Below are positions 43,781-53,454 of a stretch of 64,000 nt of DNA, one piece after another. Positions within the stretch are counted from its first letter, which is position 1; each line of letters opens with the position of its first letter. Made by a program: the position numbers and the translations under genes. This DNA comes from Methylobacterium phyllostachyos. GTDB lineage: Bacteria > Pseudomonadota > Alphaproteobacteria > Rhizobiales > Beijerinckiaceae. The notes under the pieces are model-generated. The model worked only from the letters and a program-made list of their open reading frames with translations, had not been told where the DNA came from and searched no databases. The stretch lies in assembly GCF_900103445.1 (NCBI RefSeq), contig NZ_FNHS01000013.1:1-64000 (forward strand), written 5' to 3'.

Positions 43781-45949
43781 CTATTCCAGCCGGACAGCAA
43801 CGCTGTCACTCGCGCCCGTTGAATCAAGGACTGAGATGCGCGCGAAGCCGACGCCGCCCGGAAACCATTCGGTGCGGTGTCGCAGGGTCTGTGAGATAGG
43901 TTGTCCGTCGACCAGCCATGTCAGCGGCGGCACACCGCCCTGCGCCTTGAGGGCGAGCCCAGGGATACCGGCTTCCCGCGCGCCGTCCCCTCCGGCCGTC
44001 GCCAGGCCGAGGTCGATCCGCGCCCCGTCCGGCGGATAGGCGATCCGCAGAGTCGGCCCTCGCGGGTCGGCGGCCTCCCGGCCGAGGCGGCGGAGCGGCG
44101 GCGGCAGGCCGCCGGCCCCGGGCGCGAGGACGCCCGCGGGACGGGGGACGGGCTCGGGCTCGGTGCCAAGGCGCGCGAAGGCATCGAACAGGATCGGGGC
44201 CGCGACGATCCGGCCGACGAGGCCCGGAACGGCAGCCCCATCCGGCCGCCCGGCCCAGACCACCACGGTCCAGCGACGATCAAAGCCGGCCGCCCAGGCG
44301 TCGCGGTAGCCGTAGGACGTCCCCGTCTTGTAGGCGATCCGGTTCGGGAGGGCGTTCTCCGGCGGCGGGGTCCCCCGCAGGATGTCGGCGATGTACCAGG
44401 CCGCGACCGGCCCGGTGATCTGGTGCCCGGGTCCGGTCGCCGTCGCCTCGGCCCGGCGCTGAAGCTCGGGCAACGTTCCGCCGCGGGCGAGCCCGGCATA
44501 GAGGCGGGCGAGATCCGTGAGCGTGATCCCGAGGCCGCCCAGCGCCACCGGCAGGCCGGGTGCGGCCTCCCGTGGCAGCTGGATCCCGGCGCCGGCCGCC
44601 CGCAGCCGCGCGATGAACCGGGCCGGGCCGACCGCCTCCATCAGTTCGACCGCGGGGACGTTGAGCGACAGCTGCAGGGCCCGCCGGGCCGTGACCGTGC
44701 CCTGGAAGGTGAGGTCGAAATTCTCCGGTGCGTAGCTCGCCGAGAAGCGCGTGGGCCGATCCTCCACCAGCGTTTCGGGATGTGCCAGCCCGTCCTCGAA
44801 CGCCATGGCGTAGACGAACGGTTTGAGCGCGGAGCCGGGGGAGCGGACCGCCAGGGTCATGTCGATGGCGCCGCGCCGGGTCGGATCGAGGTAGCCGGCG
44901 CTGCCCACCTGGGCGAGGACGCGCCCGTCCCGATTGTCGAGGACGAGGATCGCAGCCGAGAGGTCCGGGCCGGCCGCGGCGGCACGCTCCGCCGCAAGCG
45001 CCTCCAGCCGCTCCTGCAGGCGCGCGTCGATGGCGAGGCGGATCACGGGCGCGGCCGGGTCCGCCGCCACCGCCTCCTCGGCGGCGTGGGCCGCCAGCAT
45101 CGGGAAGGGCTTGCGTCCGGTCGGTACGGGCTCCGCCTTGGCGGCCTCCGCCTCGGCGGCCGTGAGGACGCCCCGGGCGCGGGCGATGTCGAGCACACGA
45201 TCGCGGGCGGCGCGGGCGCGGTCCGGGAACCGGTCCGGCCGGCGGGCCTCCGGCGATTGCGGCAGGGCCACGAGGAGCGCGGCCTGCGCCGCTGTCAATC
45301 GGGCGGGCTCGCGCCCGAAATACGCCAAGCTCGCCGCCCGCACGCCTTCGAGCGGGCCGCCATAGGGGGCGAGCGCGAGGTAAAGATCGAGCATCCCGGT
45401 CTTGCCGAGCGTTCGCTCGAGCGCCACGGCGCGCACCATCTGCCGGAGCTTGGCATCGAGGGAGCGTTCACGTCGCGGCTCGATCAGGCGGGCCACCTGC
45501 ATCGACAGGGTCGACCCGCCCGAGATGATGCGCCCCCGCACCAGCCATTGCCCTGCGGCGCGCAGCAGCGCGGCCGGGTCGATGCCAGGGTGGTTGGCGA
45601 AGCGGCGGTCCTCGTAGGCGAGCAGCATCGCCTGGAAGCGCGGATCGACCGCATCCTGGGTGATCGGCAAGCGCCAGCGCCCATCCGCGGTCGCGAAGGG
45701 GCGCAGCAGCGTCCCGGATCGGTCGAGCACGACCACCGAGCGCGCCGACGCCCCCGCGAGCTCCAGGGGCGGCAGAGACGCGACGTAGAGCCAGACCGCA
45801 CCGATGCCGACGATCAGCGTTCCCAGAGCAGAGCCCGCTGCCGCGCGGCCGAGCCGAGGAGCGGGGCGCCGGGTCCGGCGCGCTGTTCGATGGGAATCGG
45901 GCCTGACCTGCGGCACATATCCTCCGGGGTCGGGACCCGCCACAGGCAC
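43781..45949 (-). CDS. pbpC: Penicillin-binding protein 1C
   Basis: 722 residues. One N-terminal membrane segment ('GSALGTLIVGIGAVWLYVASL'), a GT51 transglycosylase domain with the catalytic Glu in 'LAYEDRRFANHPGID' and 'ISGGSTLSMQVARL', a transpeptidase domain with SxxK in 'SPGSALKPFVYAM', SxN in 'LSLNVP' and KTG in 'YKTGTSYGYRDAWAAG', then a C-terminal PBP1C-type domain. It polymerises and crosslinks peptidoglycan. The usual alpha-2-macroglobulin partner gene is not in the window. The start is GTG 45949; GTG 45916, which has GGAGG just upstream, is an alternative. Confidence 0.93.
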   Translation of the reverse strand: MPVAGPDPGGYVPQVRPDSHRTARRTRRPAPRLGRAAAGSALGTLIVGIGAVWLYVASLPPLELAGASARSVVVLDRSGTLLRPFATADGRWRLPITQDAVDPRFQAMLLAYEDRRFANHPGIDPAALLRAAGQWLVRGRIISGGSTLSMQVARLIEPRRERSLDAKLRQMVRAVALERTLGKTGMLDLYLALAPYGGPLEGVRAASLAYFGREPARLTAAQAALLVALPQSPEARRPDRFPDRARAARDRVLDIARARGVLTAAEAEAAKAEPVPTGRKPFPMLAAHAAEEAVAADPAAPVIRLAIDARLQERLEALAAERAAAAGPDLSAAILVLDNRDGRVLAQVGSAGYLDPTRRGAIDMTLAVRSPGSALKPFVYAMAFEDGLAHPETLVEDRPTRFSASYAPENFDLTFQGTVTARRALQLSLNVPAVELMEAVGPARFIARLRAAGAGIQLPREAAPGLPVALGGLGITLTDLARLYAGLARGGTLPELQRRAEATATGPGHQITGPVAAWYIADILRGTPPPENALPNRIAYKTGTSYGYRDAWAAGFDRRWTVVVWAGRPDGAAVPGLVGRIVAAPILFDAFARLGTEPEPVPRPAGVLAPGAGGLPPPLRRLGREAADPRGPTLRIAYPPDGARIDLGLATAGGDGAREAGIPGLALKAQGGVPPLTWLVDGQPISQTLRHRTEWFPGGVGFARISVLDSTGASDSVAVRLE

Positions 45950-46002
45950 AGGATTCCCCCTTCCGGCACGCCGGACAAGTCCCGCCCCAAAGCCGCTGCG
46001 GC

Positions 46003-46215
46003 CTACGCCCTCCCGATGCTGCGCCGATCGGCGAAAGCGGGTCTGTCCGAACGATCCACCCGGATCGGGAACGGCACGACGTTGGAGGCCGGCTGCGTCG
46101 CTTCCGTCGTCACCGGCGCAGCCGTGCCGGCCTTACCGGACCTCGTCCAGCGCCCGATCCTCTTGAAGTAGGCCCGCCGGGCCAGCCAAGCCGGAATTTG
46201 CCTGTCCTTCGACAT
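46003..46215 (-). CDS. Small hypothetical protein upstream of pbpC
   Basis: 70 residues from ATG 46215, which is preceded by a strong GGAGGGG site (the frame could extend to 46332, but this start is best). It is basic at the N-terminus ('AWLARRAYFKRIGRWTR') and has a Pro/Val segment 'ASNVVPFPIRVDRSDRP'. No membrane segment is visible. The ribosome site and short gap to pbpC suggest a real gene of unknown function. Confidence 0.6.
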   Translation of the reverse strand: MSKDRQIPAWLARRAYFKRIGRWTRSGKAGTAAPVTTEATQPASNVVPFPIRVDRSDRPAFADRRSIGRA

Positions 46216-46394
46216 GATCTGCCCCTCCAGATGCGATCCGCGATGACGACATTCAGCCCCAGGACCCGATCGTGTGGTGGATCGAATCAGGACTGCATTC
46301 GTGATACGAATTGATACCAGGAGTTGTTGCATCCCCCGTTTGGGTGATGCGCCATCGGCAATGGGGCCGATGCCGTGTCGGGGCCGGAAAGCCG

Positions 46395-49300
46395 TCAGGC
46401 GGCGGCGGATTCCTTCGCTCTGTCAAGTGCCAGCTTGGTGACGGCCACCTGGTCGATCTTGCCGGTGCCGAGCATCGGGATTGCCTCGAGGACTACGACT
46501 TCCGCGGGAATCGCGACGTCGGAGGCGCCGCGGTCCTTCGCGAAGCTCTGGTAGGCGGAGCGCGTCGCGTCCTTCGCCTGCGTGAACAGGATCAGGCGCT
46601 CGCCCTTGCGCGCATCCGGCACCGCCGCGACCGCGCTCAGGCGGTCGGGCCAGAGTTCGGCGGCCAGCGCCTCGATGCCGGCGAGCGAGACCATCTCGCC
46701 TGCGATCTTGGCGAATCGCTTGGCCCGGCCCTTGATCGTGACGAAGCCCATCGCGTCGATCGCCACGATGTCGCCGGTGTCGTGCCAGCCCCCGGGCGGC
46801 GGTTCCAGCACGCCCGGCTTCTCGGCGCGCAGGTAGCCCAGCATGATGTTGGGTCCCTTCACGGAGAGGCGCCCGCCGTCGTCGATGCCCGGCACCGGCT
46901 CCAGCCGCGTCTCGATGCCCGGCAGGATCCGCCCGACCGTGCCGAATCGGTTGAACATCGGCGTGTTGAGCGCCACCACCGGCCCGCACTCGGTGACGCC
47001 GTAGCCCTCCAGGATGCGCAGGCCGAACTTTTCCGCCCAAGTCTTCCGGGTGGTCTCCTTCACGGCTTCGGCGCCGGCCACGACGTAGCGCAGCGAGCGC
47101 AGGTCGTAGGAATGGGCCGACCGGGCATAGCCCGTCAGGAACGTGTCGGTGCCGAACAGCACGGTGCTGTTCGAGCCGTAGATCAGCTCCGGCACGATCC
47201 GGTAGTGAAGCGGCGACGGGTAGAGATAGACCGGCACCCCCGAGACCAGGGGCAGGACCAGCCCGGCCGTGAGGCCGAAGGCGTGGAACACCGGCAGGAC
47301 GTTGAACACCTTGTCCATCGGCCCGAAATCAATCCGGGCTGCCACTTGGGCCACGTTGGCGAGCATGCAGCGATTGGCCAGCACGACGCCCTTCGGCGTA
47401 CCCTCGCTGCCCGATGTGAACAGCACCGCCCCCGGATCCTCGCCGCGGCGCGCCACGAGCGGACGGCGGGGCGCAAGGAAGCCACGGATCTTGTCCCCGG
47501 TCGTGATGCCGGCCCGCACGTCCTCCAGATAGATCAGCTCGACCGAGCCACGGATCGCCTCGATCAGCGGTCCGAGCCGCCCCTTCTCGATGAAGGCCCG
47601 CGAGGTCAGGATCTTACTCACCTCCGCCGCCCGGCAGGCCGACAGGACGTTGGCCGCTCCGGCGGAAAAGTTGATCATCGCCGGCACCCGGCCCGCGGAG
47701 GCGAGCGCGAACAGCGTCACCGCGGCGCCGTTGGCGTTCGGCAGCATCACACCGATCCGGCCGCCCAAAGGCGCCAGCGGCATGAGCTTGCGGCCCAGGA
47801 TGTTGGCGCCCATCACGAGCCGGCCGTAGGTCAGCCGACCGCCGACCGGATCCTCCAGGGCGTTGCGACGCCAGCCGTGGAGGTCGCCCGCCTCGATCAA
47901 GGCCGCCATCAGACCGCGGTCGATATCGGCGGTGCGGAACACGAGGTCCGACATGATCCCGTAGAGGGCGGCGCCGGCCGCCTGCCGCCGCGCCTTGCCC
48001 CTGAGGGCGGGATCGACGGTCAGCCGCACCGGCGGCATCACCGTCACGATCACCTTCGGCCACCAAGTGCGGCTGACCTGCCGGCGCGACAGGCGCGAGA
48101 AGATCGTGCGCTCCAGCCCGTCGATCTTCACGGGCACCACCATCGCGCCGGACTTGTCGGCGATCAGCCCGGCGCCGTCATAGACCTTCATCAGGCTGCC
48201 GGTGACGGTGAGCCGGCCCTCGGGGAAGATGATCAGGGTCTCGCCGCCCTTCACGGCGTTGATCAGGGTGCGCGTCGCCAGCGGGCGCGTCGGGTCGAGC
48301 GGCATCGCCTTGGTGACGCGCAGGAACGGCCGTACCCACCAGCGCTGCGCGATCCCGCTGTCGACGGCGAAGACCGGCTCCTGATCGAGGAGCGACAGGG
48401 CGAGCGGCGCATCGAGGAACGAGACGTGGTTGAGCGCCACGATGGCGTTCGGCCCGGCCGCCGCGAGGTTGTCGAAGCCGCGCACCTCCAGGCGGTAGAA
48501 GGCCCGGAACAGGATCGACAGGGCGTCGCGGAACGGGCTGGTCGGCAGGGTCGCGAACACGATCGCGCCGACGATCAGGTTCAGCACCGCGACGACGGCG
48601 AGCAGGCTTGCGATCGAGAGGCCCGCTCCCTGGAGCGCGGCGAGCGCCAGGGTCCCGGCCACCATGAAGGCCGCCGTCATGACGTTGACCGCGCCGATGA
48701 TCCGCGCCCGCATCGCCTTCTCGGCCCAGGCCTGCACGGCCGCGAAGGACGGGACGATGTAGAGCCCGCCGGACATCGCGAGGCCCAGGAAGTCGATGGC
48801 GGTGCGCAGGCCATGGCCGGTCGCCAGGACATCGAAGGGGCCGATCGCCTCCGTCGGGGGGGCCGGCAGGTGGCCGACGGTCCAGGCGAGGTCGAGGCCG
48901 AACAGGCCCATCAGCACGGCGCCGACCGGCGTCGGTAGGAGCACGATCCGGCCGCTCGCCAGCCAGGATGCGAGTCCCGAGCCCACCGCGATACCGATGG
49001 AAAATAGCGCGAGCAGCAGCGTGATCACGGTCTCGGTGCCATTGAAGGCGCCGCGCACCAGCACCGGCAGGAGCGAAAGCACCACCACGCCGACCAGCCA
49101 GAACCAGCTCACGATCAGCGAGCCGCGCCACAGGCGCGTGTCGGCCCAGAGGTCGCGCAGAAGGGAGGCAGTGGAGCGCGCGACGTTCGGATCGACCCGC
49201 AGGTCCGGAGCCCCCTCCCCGGTCGCTGGGATCATCCGGGCCGAGAGCCAGCACAGGACGGCGAAGCCCATCACCAAAGCGCCGAACAAGACGCCCGACC

Positions 49301-49808
49301 CGCCCATTGCCGAGGCCGCCCCGGCCGCGATGGTGCCGAGCAGGATCGCCAGGAAGGTCGCGGCCTCGACGAGCGCATTGCCGGCGGGCAGTTCCTCGCG
49401 GCGCAGGTGGTCCGGCAGGATGCCGTACTTGATCGGGCCGAACAGGGCCGCGATCGTCCCGAACAGGCCCAGCGCCACGAACAGCACCGGCACCGAATGG
49501 AGCAGGAAGCCCAGCACCGCGGTGCCGGCCGCGAAGATCTCGGCGAACTTAAGTCGCCGCGCCATCAGAGCTTTGTCGTAGCGGTCGGCCCATTGGCCGC
49601 CGAGCCCGGACAGGATGAAGAACGGCCCGATGAACACGGCGCTCGCCAGCGTCACCAGGACGCCAGCATGGGCGTCAGCCTCACCGCCGATCCCGAACAG
49701 GATCAGGAAGGCGAGCGCGTTCTTCAGGAAATTGTCGTTGAACGCCGAGAAGAATTGGCACCAGAACAGCGGCGCGAAGCGCCGCGCAGTCATCAGGGTA
49801 CGGAACAT
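46395..49808 (-). CDS. aas: Three-domain LplT-PlsC-acyl-ACP ligase fusion (Aas type)
   Basis: 1137 residues. About residues 1-410 are an MFS-like lysophospholipid transporter domain (LplT; 'FWCQFFSAFNDNFLKNALAFLILFG'). Residues 430-630 are a PlsC acyltransferase with the HxxxxD motif in 'ALNHVSFLDAPLAL' and 'LIIFPEGRLT'. The rest is an AMP-binding ligase with 'VLFTSGSEGTPKGVVLANR', 'EGYGVTECGPVVALN', 'WHDTGDI' and 'MLGTGKIDQ'. Together they import and reacylate lysophospholipids. In E. coli LplT and Aas are separate; here all three are one chain. ATG 49808. The plus-strand frame through the same region is a shadow. Confidence 0.92.
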   Translation of the reverse strand: MFRTLMTARRFAPLFWCQFFSAFNDNFLKNALAFLILFGIGGEADAHAGVLVTLASAVFIGPFFILSGLGGQWADRYDKALMARRLKFAEIFAAGTAVLGFLLHSVPVLFVALGLFGTIAALFGPIKYGILPDHLRREELPAGNALVEAATFLAILLGTIAAGAASAMGGSGVLFGALVMGFAVLCWLSARMIPATGEGAPDLRVDPNVARSTASLLRDLWADTRLWRGSLIVSWFWLVGVVVLSLLPVLVRGAFNGTETVITLLLALFSIGIAVGSGLASWLASGRIVLLPTPVGAVLMGLFGLDLAWTVGHLPAPPTEAIGPFDVLATGHGLRTAIDFLGLAMSGGLYIVPSFAAVQAWAEKAMRARIIGAVNVMTAAFMVAGTLALAALQGAGLSIASLLAVVAVLNLIVGAIVFATLPTSPFRDALSILFRAFYRLEVRGFDNLAAAGPNAIVALNHVSFLDAPLALSLLDQEPVFAVDSGIAQRWWVRPFLRVTKAMPLDPTRPLATRTLINAVKGGETLIIFPEGRLTVTGSLMKVYDGAGLIADKSGAMVVPVKIDGLERTIFSRLSRRQVSRTWWPKVIVTVMPPVRLTVDPALRGKARRQAAGAALYGIMSDLVFRTADIDRGLMAALIEAGDLHGWRRNALEDPVGGRLTYGRLVMGANILGRKLMPLAPLGGRIGVMLPNANGAAVTLFALASAGRVPAMINFSAGAANVLSACRAAEVSKILTSRAFIEKGRLGPLIEAIRGSVELIYLEDVRAGITTGDKIRGFLAPRRPLVARRGEDPGAVLFTSGSEGTPKGVVLANRCMLANVAQVAARIDFGPMDKVFNVLPVFHAFGLTAGLVLPLVSGVPVYLYPSPLHYRIVPELIYGSNSTVLFGTDTFLTGYARSAHSYDLRSLRYVVAGAEAVKETTRKTWAEKFGLRILEGYGVTECGPVVALNTPMFNRFGTVGRILPGIETRLEPVPGIDDGGRLSVKGPNIMLGYLRAEKPGVLEPPPGGWHDTGDIVAIDAMGFVTIKGRAKRFAKIAGEMVSLAGIEALAAELWPDRLSAVAAVPDARKGERLILFTQAKDATRSAYQSFAKDRGASDVAIPAEVVVLEAIPMLGTGKIDQVAVTKLALDRAKESAAA

Positions 49809-49961
49809 GGCGATCTCTCGTTCCGAACCTGACTGGCCTACCCGATACGGTCAGGTCAAATCGGCGTGCGGACAACGCACAGCGATTACGGCCACGGGGA
49901 ACCCTCGCCGTGTGGACCCGCACCGTTGCGCGGCGGGGTGAGATACCCCTGACATCGGCGT

Positions 49962-50219
49962 TCAGACCTTCCGGACCACCCGGCCGTGACGCCCCAAGAT
50001 CCTGGCGTGCCGGACAATCAATCCGCGCAGGGAGGCACCGAATTCATAGGACCACGCGATGTACGTCGCGATCACCGAGATCGCGAACAGCGCGGCGCCC
50101 ACTGCGCAGACTGGCAGGAGCAGCAGGAAGGTCAGCACCATTCCGACCGCCGTCCGCTCCGCGAGCGAGGCTTGCGGCCAGGGATCAATCGGAAGGGAGA
50201 TGTGTCGTCCGGAGCGCAT
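49962..50219 (-). CDS. Small two-span membrane protein
   Basis: 85 residues from ATG 50219, with a GAGGG site 8 nt upstream. Two hydrophobic segments, 'AVGMVLTFLLLLPVCAVGAALFA' and 'ISVIATYIAWSY', are followed by a basic tail 'LRGLIVRHARILGRHGRVVRK'. The function is unknown. It stands alone between aas and a divergent SDR gene. Confidence 0.6.
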   Translation of the reverse strand: MRSGRHISLPIDPWPQASLAERTAVGMVLTFLLLLPVCAVGAALFAISVIATYIAWSYEFGASLRGLIVRHARILGRHGRVVRKV

Positions 50220-50400
50220 GACTTCGACCCTCGATGGTTCGGCATGACGCAACACAGCCGGTTAACAGCGGCGGGACGCGGTTGTTGCGCCGCGGAACGC
50301 GGAATCGAGACCCCCCGTGACGTTCCGGCCCGATGCCGCGGCGCAACCGACTGCTCCCAACCGGGTTGCCGTTCGAATTTGAAGCGGCAGTGAGGTGGAT

Positions 50401-51411
50401 ATGGCGCGGGTTGCGGTCGTGACCGGGGGTACGGCCGGCATCGGGCTGGCGACGGCGCACGCGCTGGCCGAACGGGGCTGGTCGGTGGCGGTGATCGCGC
50501 GCGAGCAGAACCGCCTCTCCTCGGTTGAACGGGCGCTGGCGGCCTACGGCCAGCCGGTGCTGGCGATCAGCGCCGACGTCGCCGATTCAAAGGCCGTCGA
50601 CGCCGCCGCCGAGCGCGTGGAGCGGGAACTCGGACCGATCCGCGCCTGGGTGAACAACGCCATGTCGACCGTGGTGAACCCGGCCGACCAGATCACCCCG
50701 GACGAGTATCGGCGGGTGACCGAGACCACCTATCTCAGCCAGGTCTACGGCACGCTTGCTGCCCTGCGCTTCATGAAGCGGCGCAACCGGGGCGCGATCA
50801 TCCAGGTCTCGTCCGGCCTCGCGGTCCGGGCCGCGCCGTTGCAGGCACCGTATTGCGCGGCCAAGTTCGCGGTCTCGGGCTTCACCGACGCTCTGCGCTG
50901 CGAGTTGCTCCACGACCGGGTGAATGTCAGCCTCAGCGTCATCTACCTGCCGGCCGTGAACACGCCGCAGTTCAACTGGGCCCGCAACCGGACTGGGCAC
51001 CGGCAATACGCACCGGATCCGGTCTTCGACCCGCGGCTCTGCGCCGAGGCGATTGCGTACGCTGTCGAGCACCCGCGCCGGGAGGTCTGGGTCGGGCGCT
51101 CGTCGATGATGATGGCGGCCGCGCAGGCCCTGGCTCCCGCGCTCGCCGACCGCAAGGCTGCCTCCATGTGGCCGGCCCAGCTCTCGGACGAGACCATCCC
51201 TGAGATGAAGGGGAACCTGTTCGAACCTGTGCCAGGTCCGGTCGGGATCGATGGCCGGTTCTCCGGGCGGACCAAGGCGAGCCGGGCTGAGTTCGTCACG
51301 AGCCGCACCCGCGATCTCGTGGTCGGCGGCCTCGCCGGGCTGGCGCTGATCGGCCTCGCCGGCACCGTCAACGCGGCCCGCTCGGCGCGCCGGCTGCCGG
51401 ACCGGACGTGA
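50401..51411 (+). CDS. SDR-family oxidoreductase with a C-terminal membrane segment
   Basis: 336 residues from ATG 50401, GAGGT 5 nt upstream. TGGTAGIG is near the N-terminus, 'WVNNAMSTVV' follows, and the catalytic Tyr/Lys are in 'APYCAAKFAVSGF', with Ser in 'QVSSGLA'. A hydrophobic stretch near the C-terminus, 'LVVGGLAGLALIGLAGTVNAA', would anchor it in the membrane. Membrane-attached SDRs of this length are often annotated as hydroxysteroid-like. The substrate is unknown. Confidence 0.9.
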   Translation: MARVAVVTGGTAGIGLATAHALAERGWSVAVIAREQNRLSSVERALAAYGQPVLAISADVADSKAVDAAAERVERELGPIRAWVNNAMSTVVNPADQITPDEYRRVTETTYLSQVYGTLAALRFMKRRNRGAIIQVSSGLAVRAAPLQAPYCAAKFAVSGFTDALRCELLHDRVNVSLSVIYLPAVNTPQFNWARNRTGHRQYAPDPVFDPRLCAEAIAYAVEHPRREVWVGRSSMMMAAAQALAPALADRKAASMWPAQLSDETIPEMKGNLFEPVPGPVGIDGRFSGRTKASRAEFVTSRTRDLVVGGLAGLALIGLAGTVNAARSARRLPDRT

Positions 51412-51468
51412 TGGCTGCGCCCGCGCGTATCGCCTGCTACACCCGTTCCGGTTGATAAGTTTGCCCCC

Positions 51469-51553
51469 GTCTTTGCGAGCGGAGCGAAGCAATCCAGGCG
51501 CGCCACGTTGACCAAGGTCGCGCTGCTCTGGCTCGCTCCGCTCACGATGATGG
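51469..51553. repeat. Palindromic GAGCGGAGCGAAGCAATCC-type repeat
   Basis: The left arm contains GCGAGCGGAGCGAAGCAAT and the right arm contains its partial complement, GGCTCGCTCCGCTCACG. Elements of this kind are dispersed in many alphaproteobacterial genomes. It lies in the 200-bp gap between the SDR gene and the MBL-fold gene. Confidence 0.6.
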
Positions 51554-51611
51554 AAAGAGCCCTTTCAAACGGGACCGTCTTTCACGCCCCGCCCCGAGGA
51601 ACGTCCGAAGA

Positions 51612-52487
51612 ATGCCCGGCTATCTGCCCTTCGCGGGCGCCCTGAAGCTGCCCGCCTATACCTGTGACAATTGCGGGTTCTGGCAGCGCCATTTCGAGAC
51701 GCCAGCCGCCTGTCCGATGTGCCTCGACGCCCGCCACGTCGTGCCGCAGGACGGCTGGCGCTTCCGCACGGCCCGGGAGGCGCAGGACGCCTTCCCGTGC
51801 CACTGGCAGGAGCTGGAGTCGGGCGTCTGGCGGTTCTGGAACGAGCCGGTCTCGGGCATCGGCCCGTCCGGCTACCTGATCCAGACCGAGCACGGGAATA
51901 TGGGGTTCGAGGCCTGCCCGGTCTTCAGCGAGGCCGCCCTCGACCAGATCGCGCGGCTCGGCGGCATGGCGGTGCTCTCAGCCTCGCACCCCCATTCCTA
52001 CGGCGCGCTGACGCAGCTTCAGGACCGATTCGACCCGGAGCTCTGCCTGCCCGCCGCCGACTTCACGTGGAGCGCGGCGCTGCAGGTGAGCTGGCCCTAC
52101 GACGATTTCCTGGAGCCGCTGCCGGGACTGGAGCTGCACCGCACCGCGGGCCATTTCGACGGCCACGCGATCCTGTACGATCGTGCGCGAAAAATCTGCT
52201 TCTGCGGCGACGCGCTGAAGTTCGAGCTCGATCCGGCGGATTTCCGCCGCGCCACCACGATCTCGGCCCATAAGGCGTTCGTGCGCGGCGTGCCGCTCAC
52301 CCCGAGCGAGCTGCGGCGCTACCGCGACGTGTTCGAGCGCCTCGATTTCGTGCAGACTTGGACGCCGTTCGAGCCGGCGGCCAATTGCGGCCGGCCGGAG
52401 GTGCTGGCGCTCCTCGATCAGCTGTTGAGCGGACGGTCGCACGCCGCTCCGGTGCCGCTTGAGAGCCTGCACGCTCAGGGCCGGTAG
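51612..52487 (+). CDS. MBL-fold metallohydrolase with an N-terminal zinc-ribbon-like segment
   Basis: 291 residues. The N-terminal 35 residues contain two CxxC pairs ('YTCDNCGFW' and 'AACPMCLD'), suggesting a zinc-ribbon. The rest resembles the metallo-beta-lactamase fold, with 'AVLSASHPHSYGAL' where the HxHxD motif usually is and 'HRTAGHFDGHAILYDRARKICFCGDALKF' further on. The normal HxHxDH is thus reduced. It overlaps the end of the convergent nitrile hydratase accessory gene by 13 bp. The activity is not predictable. ATG 51612. Confidence 0.75.
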   Translation: MPGYLPFAGALKLPAYTCDNCGFWQRHFETPAACPMCLDARHVVPQDGWRFRTAREAQDAFPCHWQELESGVWRFWNEPVSGIGPSGYLIQTEHGNMGFEACPVFSEAALDQIARLGGMAVLSASHPHSYGALTQLQDRFDPELCLPAADFTWSAALQVSWPYDDFLEPLPGLELHRTAGHFDGHAILYDRARKICFCGDALKFELDPADFRRATTISAHKAFVRGVPLTPSELRRYRDVFERLDFVQTWTPFEPAANCGRPEVLALLDQLLSGRSHAAPVPLESLHAQGR

Positions 52488-52798
52488 AGCGGGTCGTTCT
52501 CCAGGCGGATCGGCTCGCCGTGCGGCGTCGCCTCGGCGGCGCGCTGGAACGCTTCCGTGCGTGCTGCGACGCTCTCAGGCCACGCCACGCCGCGCTCGGC
52601 CAGGATCCCCTCGAGCGTCGTCAGCCACGCGCCGTAATCGGCGGCGCGCTCGGGGGCGTCCTTGGGGCGGATCCCCTGGCCGAGGCGCTCTGCCCATTCC
52701 GACCACGTGAACAATCCGGCCTCGCGCAGGCTCACCACCATGGCGAAGACCTGGGCCTCCCAAGGCGCTGCGAACGGGCTCGGCGACGGCGCGGTCAC
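52475..52798 (-). CDS. Nitrile hydratase accessory protein
   Basis: 107 residues. The GTG start at 52798 overlaps the nthB stop codon (GTGA). It shows 'FAAPWEAQVFAMVVSLREAGLFTWSEWAERL' and 'YGAWLTTLEGILAERG', the pattern of nitrile hydratase activator proteins, which resemble the N-terminus of the beta subunit. These chaperones help deliver metal to the alpha subunit. It is the third gene of the nthA-nthB-accessory operon. Confidence 0.88.
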   Translation of the reverse strand: MTAPSPSPFAAPWEAQVFAMVVSLREAGLFTWSEWAERLGQGIRPKDAPERAADYGAWLTTLEGILAERGVAWPESVAARTEAFQRAAEATPHGEPIRLENDPLYRP

Positions 52799-53454
52799 GC
52801 GGGTTCCAGATAGGGTTCGAAGGCCGCCACCGTGACGGTGCCGCCGGGATCGCCGCTCTCGCCCCACAGCTCCTGTGCGGTGAACGCGACCGTGTAGAGC
52901 CAGACCGGGTTCTCGCCGGCCTGATAGGCGTTGGTGTCGGGAAAGACGAACGCCCCGTCGATCCGCACGATCCGTCCGCGCTTGCCGCGGACGTAGCGCG
53001 GCAGCCGCGTGTGGGTGGTCGGGTGGATGTTGCGGGCCACGACCGTGTCGCCGAGCGCGAAGCGGGCGGGGGCGTCGGTCGCCCGGCTGCTGGGGAAGCC
53101 GGCCCGGAAGCGGTCCTCCAGGCCGTCGCGCGCCAGGGTTCGCACCACGGGCTTGGCCGGCTCCGCGGCCCGGCCGGATTCCATCTCCGCAGGCGTCGCC
53201 AGCCCCGTGGCGGCGACCTGCTTCTCCAGAGCCTTGAGCCAGATTTCGTAGTAGCTCGACGCGAGATATTCGGCCGGCGGCAGCGATTCACGGGCGGCGC
53301 GGCTGCCGTCGAGATTCCAGGCGCCGGTGTAGCCCATGGCAAGCGCCATCGCGAAGACGCGCCGCTCCCAGTCTGCGTGGAACACCGGCTCGTCGGGCTC
53401 CGGCACGACCGGCCCGAAGCCGTGCGCGCCACCGAGATCCTGAGCGCCGTTCAT
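52795..53454 (-). CDS. nthB: Nitrile hydratase beta subunit
   Basis: 219 residues. Typical features are the N-terminal 'MNGAQDLGGAHGFGPV', 'FHADWERRVFAMALAMG', 'YYEIWLKALEKQVA', 'FALGDTVVARNIHPTTHTRLPRYVRGKRG' and 'YTVAFTAQELWG'. The beta subunit forms the dimer interface and part of the active site. It overlaps nthA and the accessory gene by 4 bp on each side. ATG 53454. Confidence 0.95.
   Translation of the reverse strand: MNGAQDLGGAHGFGPVVPEPDEPVFHADWERRVFAMALAMGYTGAWNLDGSRAARESLPPAEYLASSYYEIWLKALEKQVAATGLATPAEMESGRAAEPAKPVVRTLARDGLEDRFRAGFPSSRATDAPARFALGDTVVARNIHPTTHTRLPRYVRGKRGRIVRIDGAFVFPDTNAYQAGENPVWLYTVAFTAQELWGESGDPGGTVTVAAFEPYLEPA

Noticed and set aside
46311..48938. 875-codon plus-strand frame opposite the aas gene
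   Set aside because: Low-complexity Arg/Gln/His-rich translation and full overlap with a well-supported gene on the other strand.
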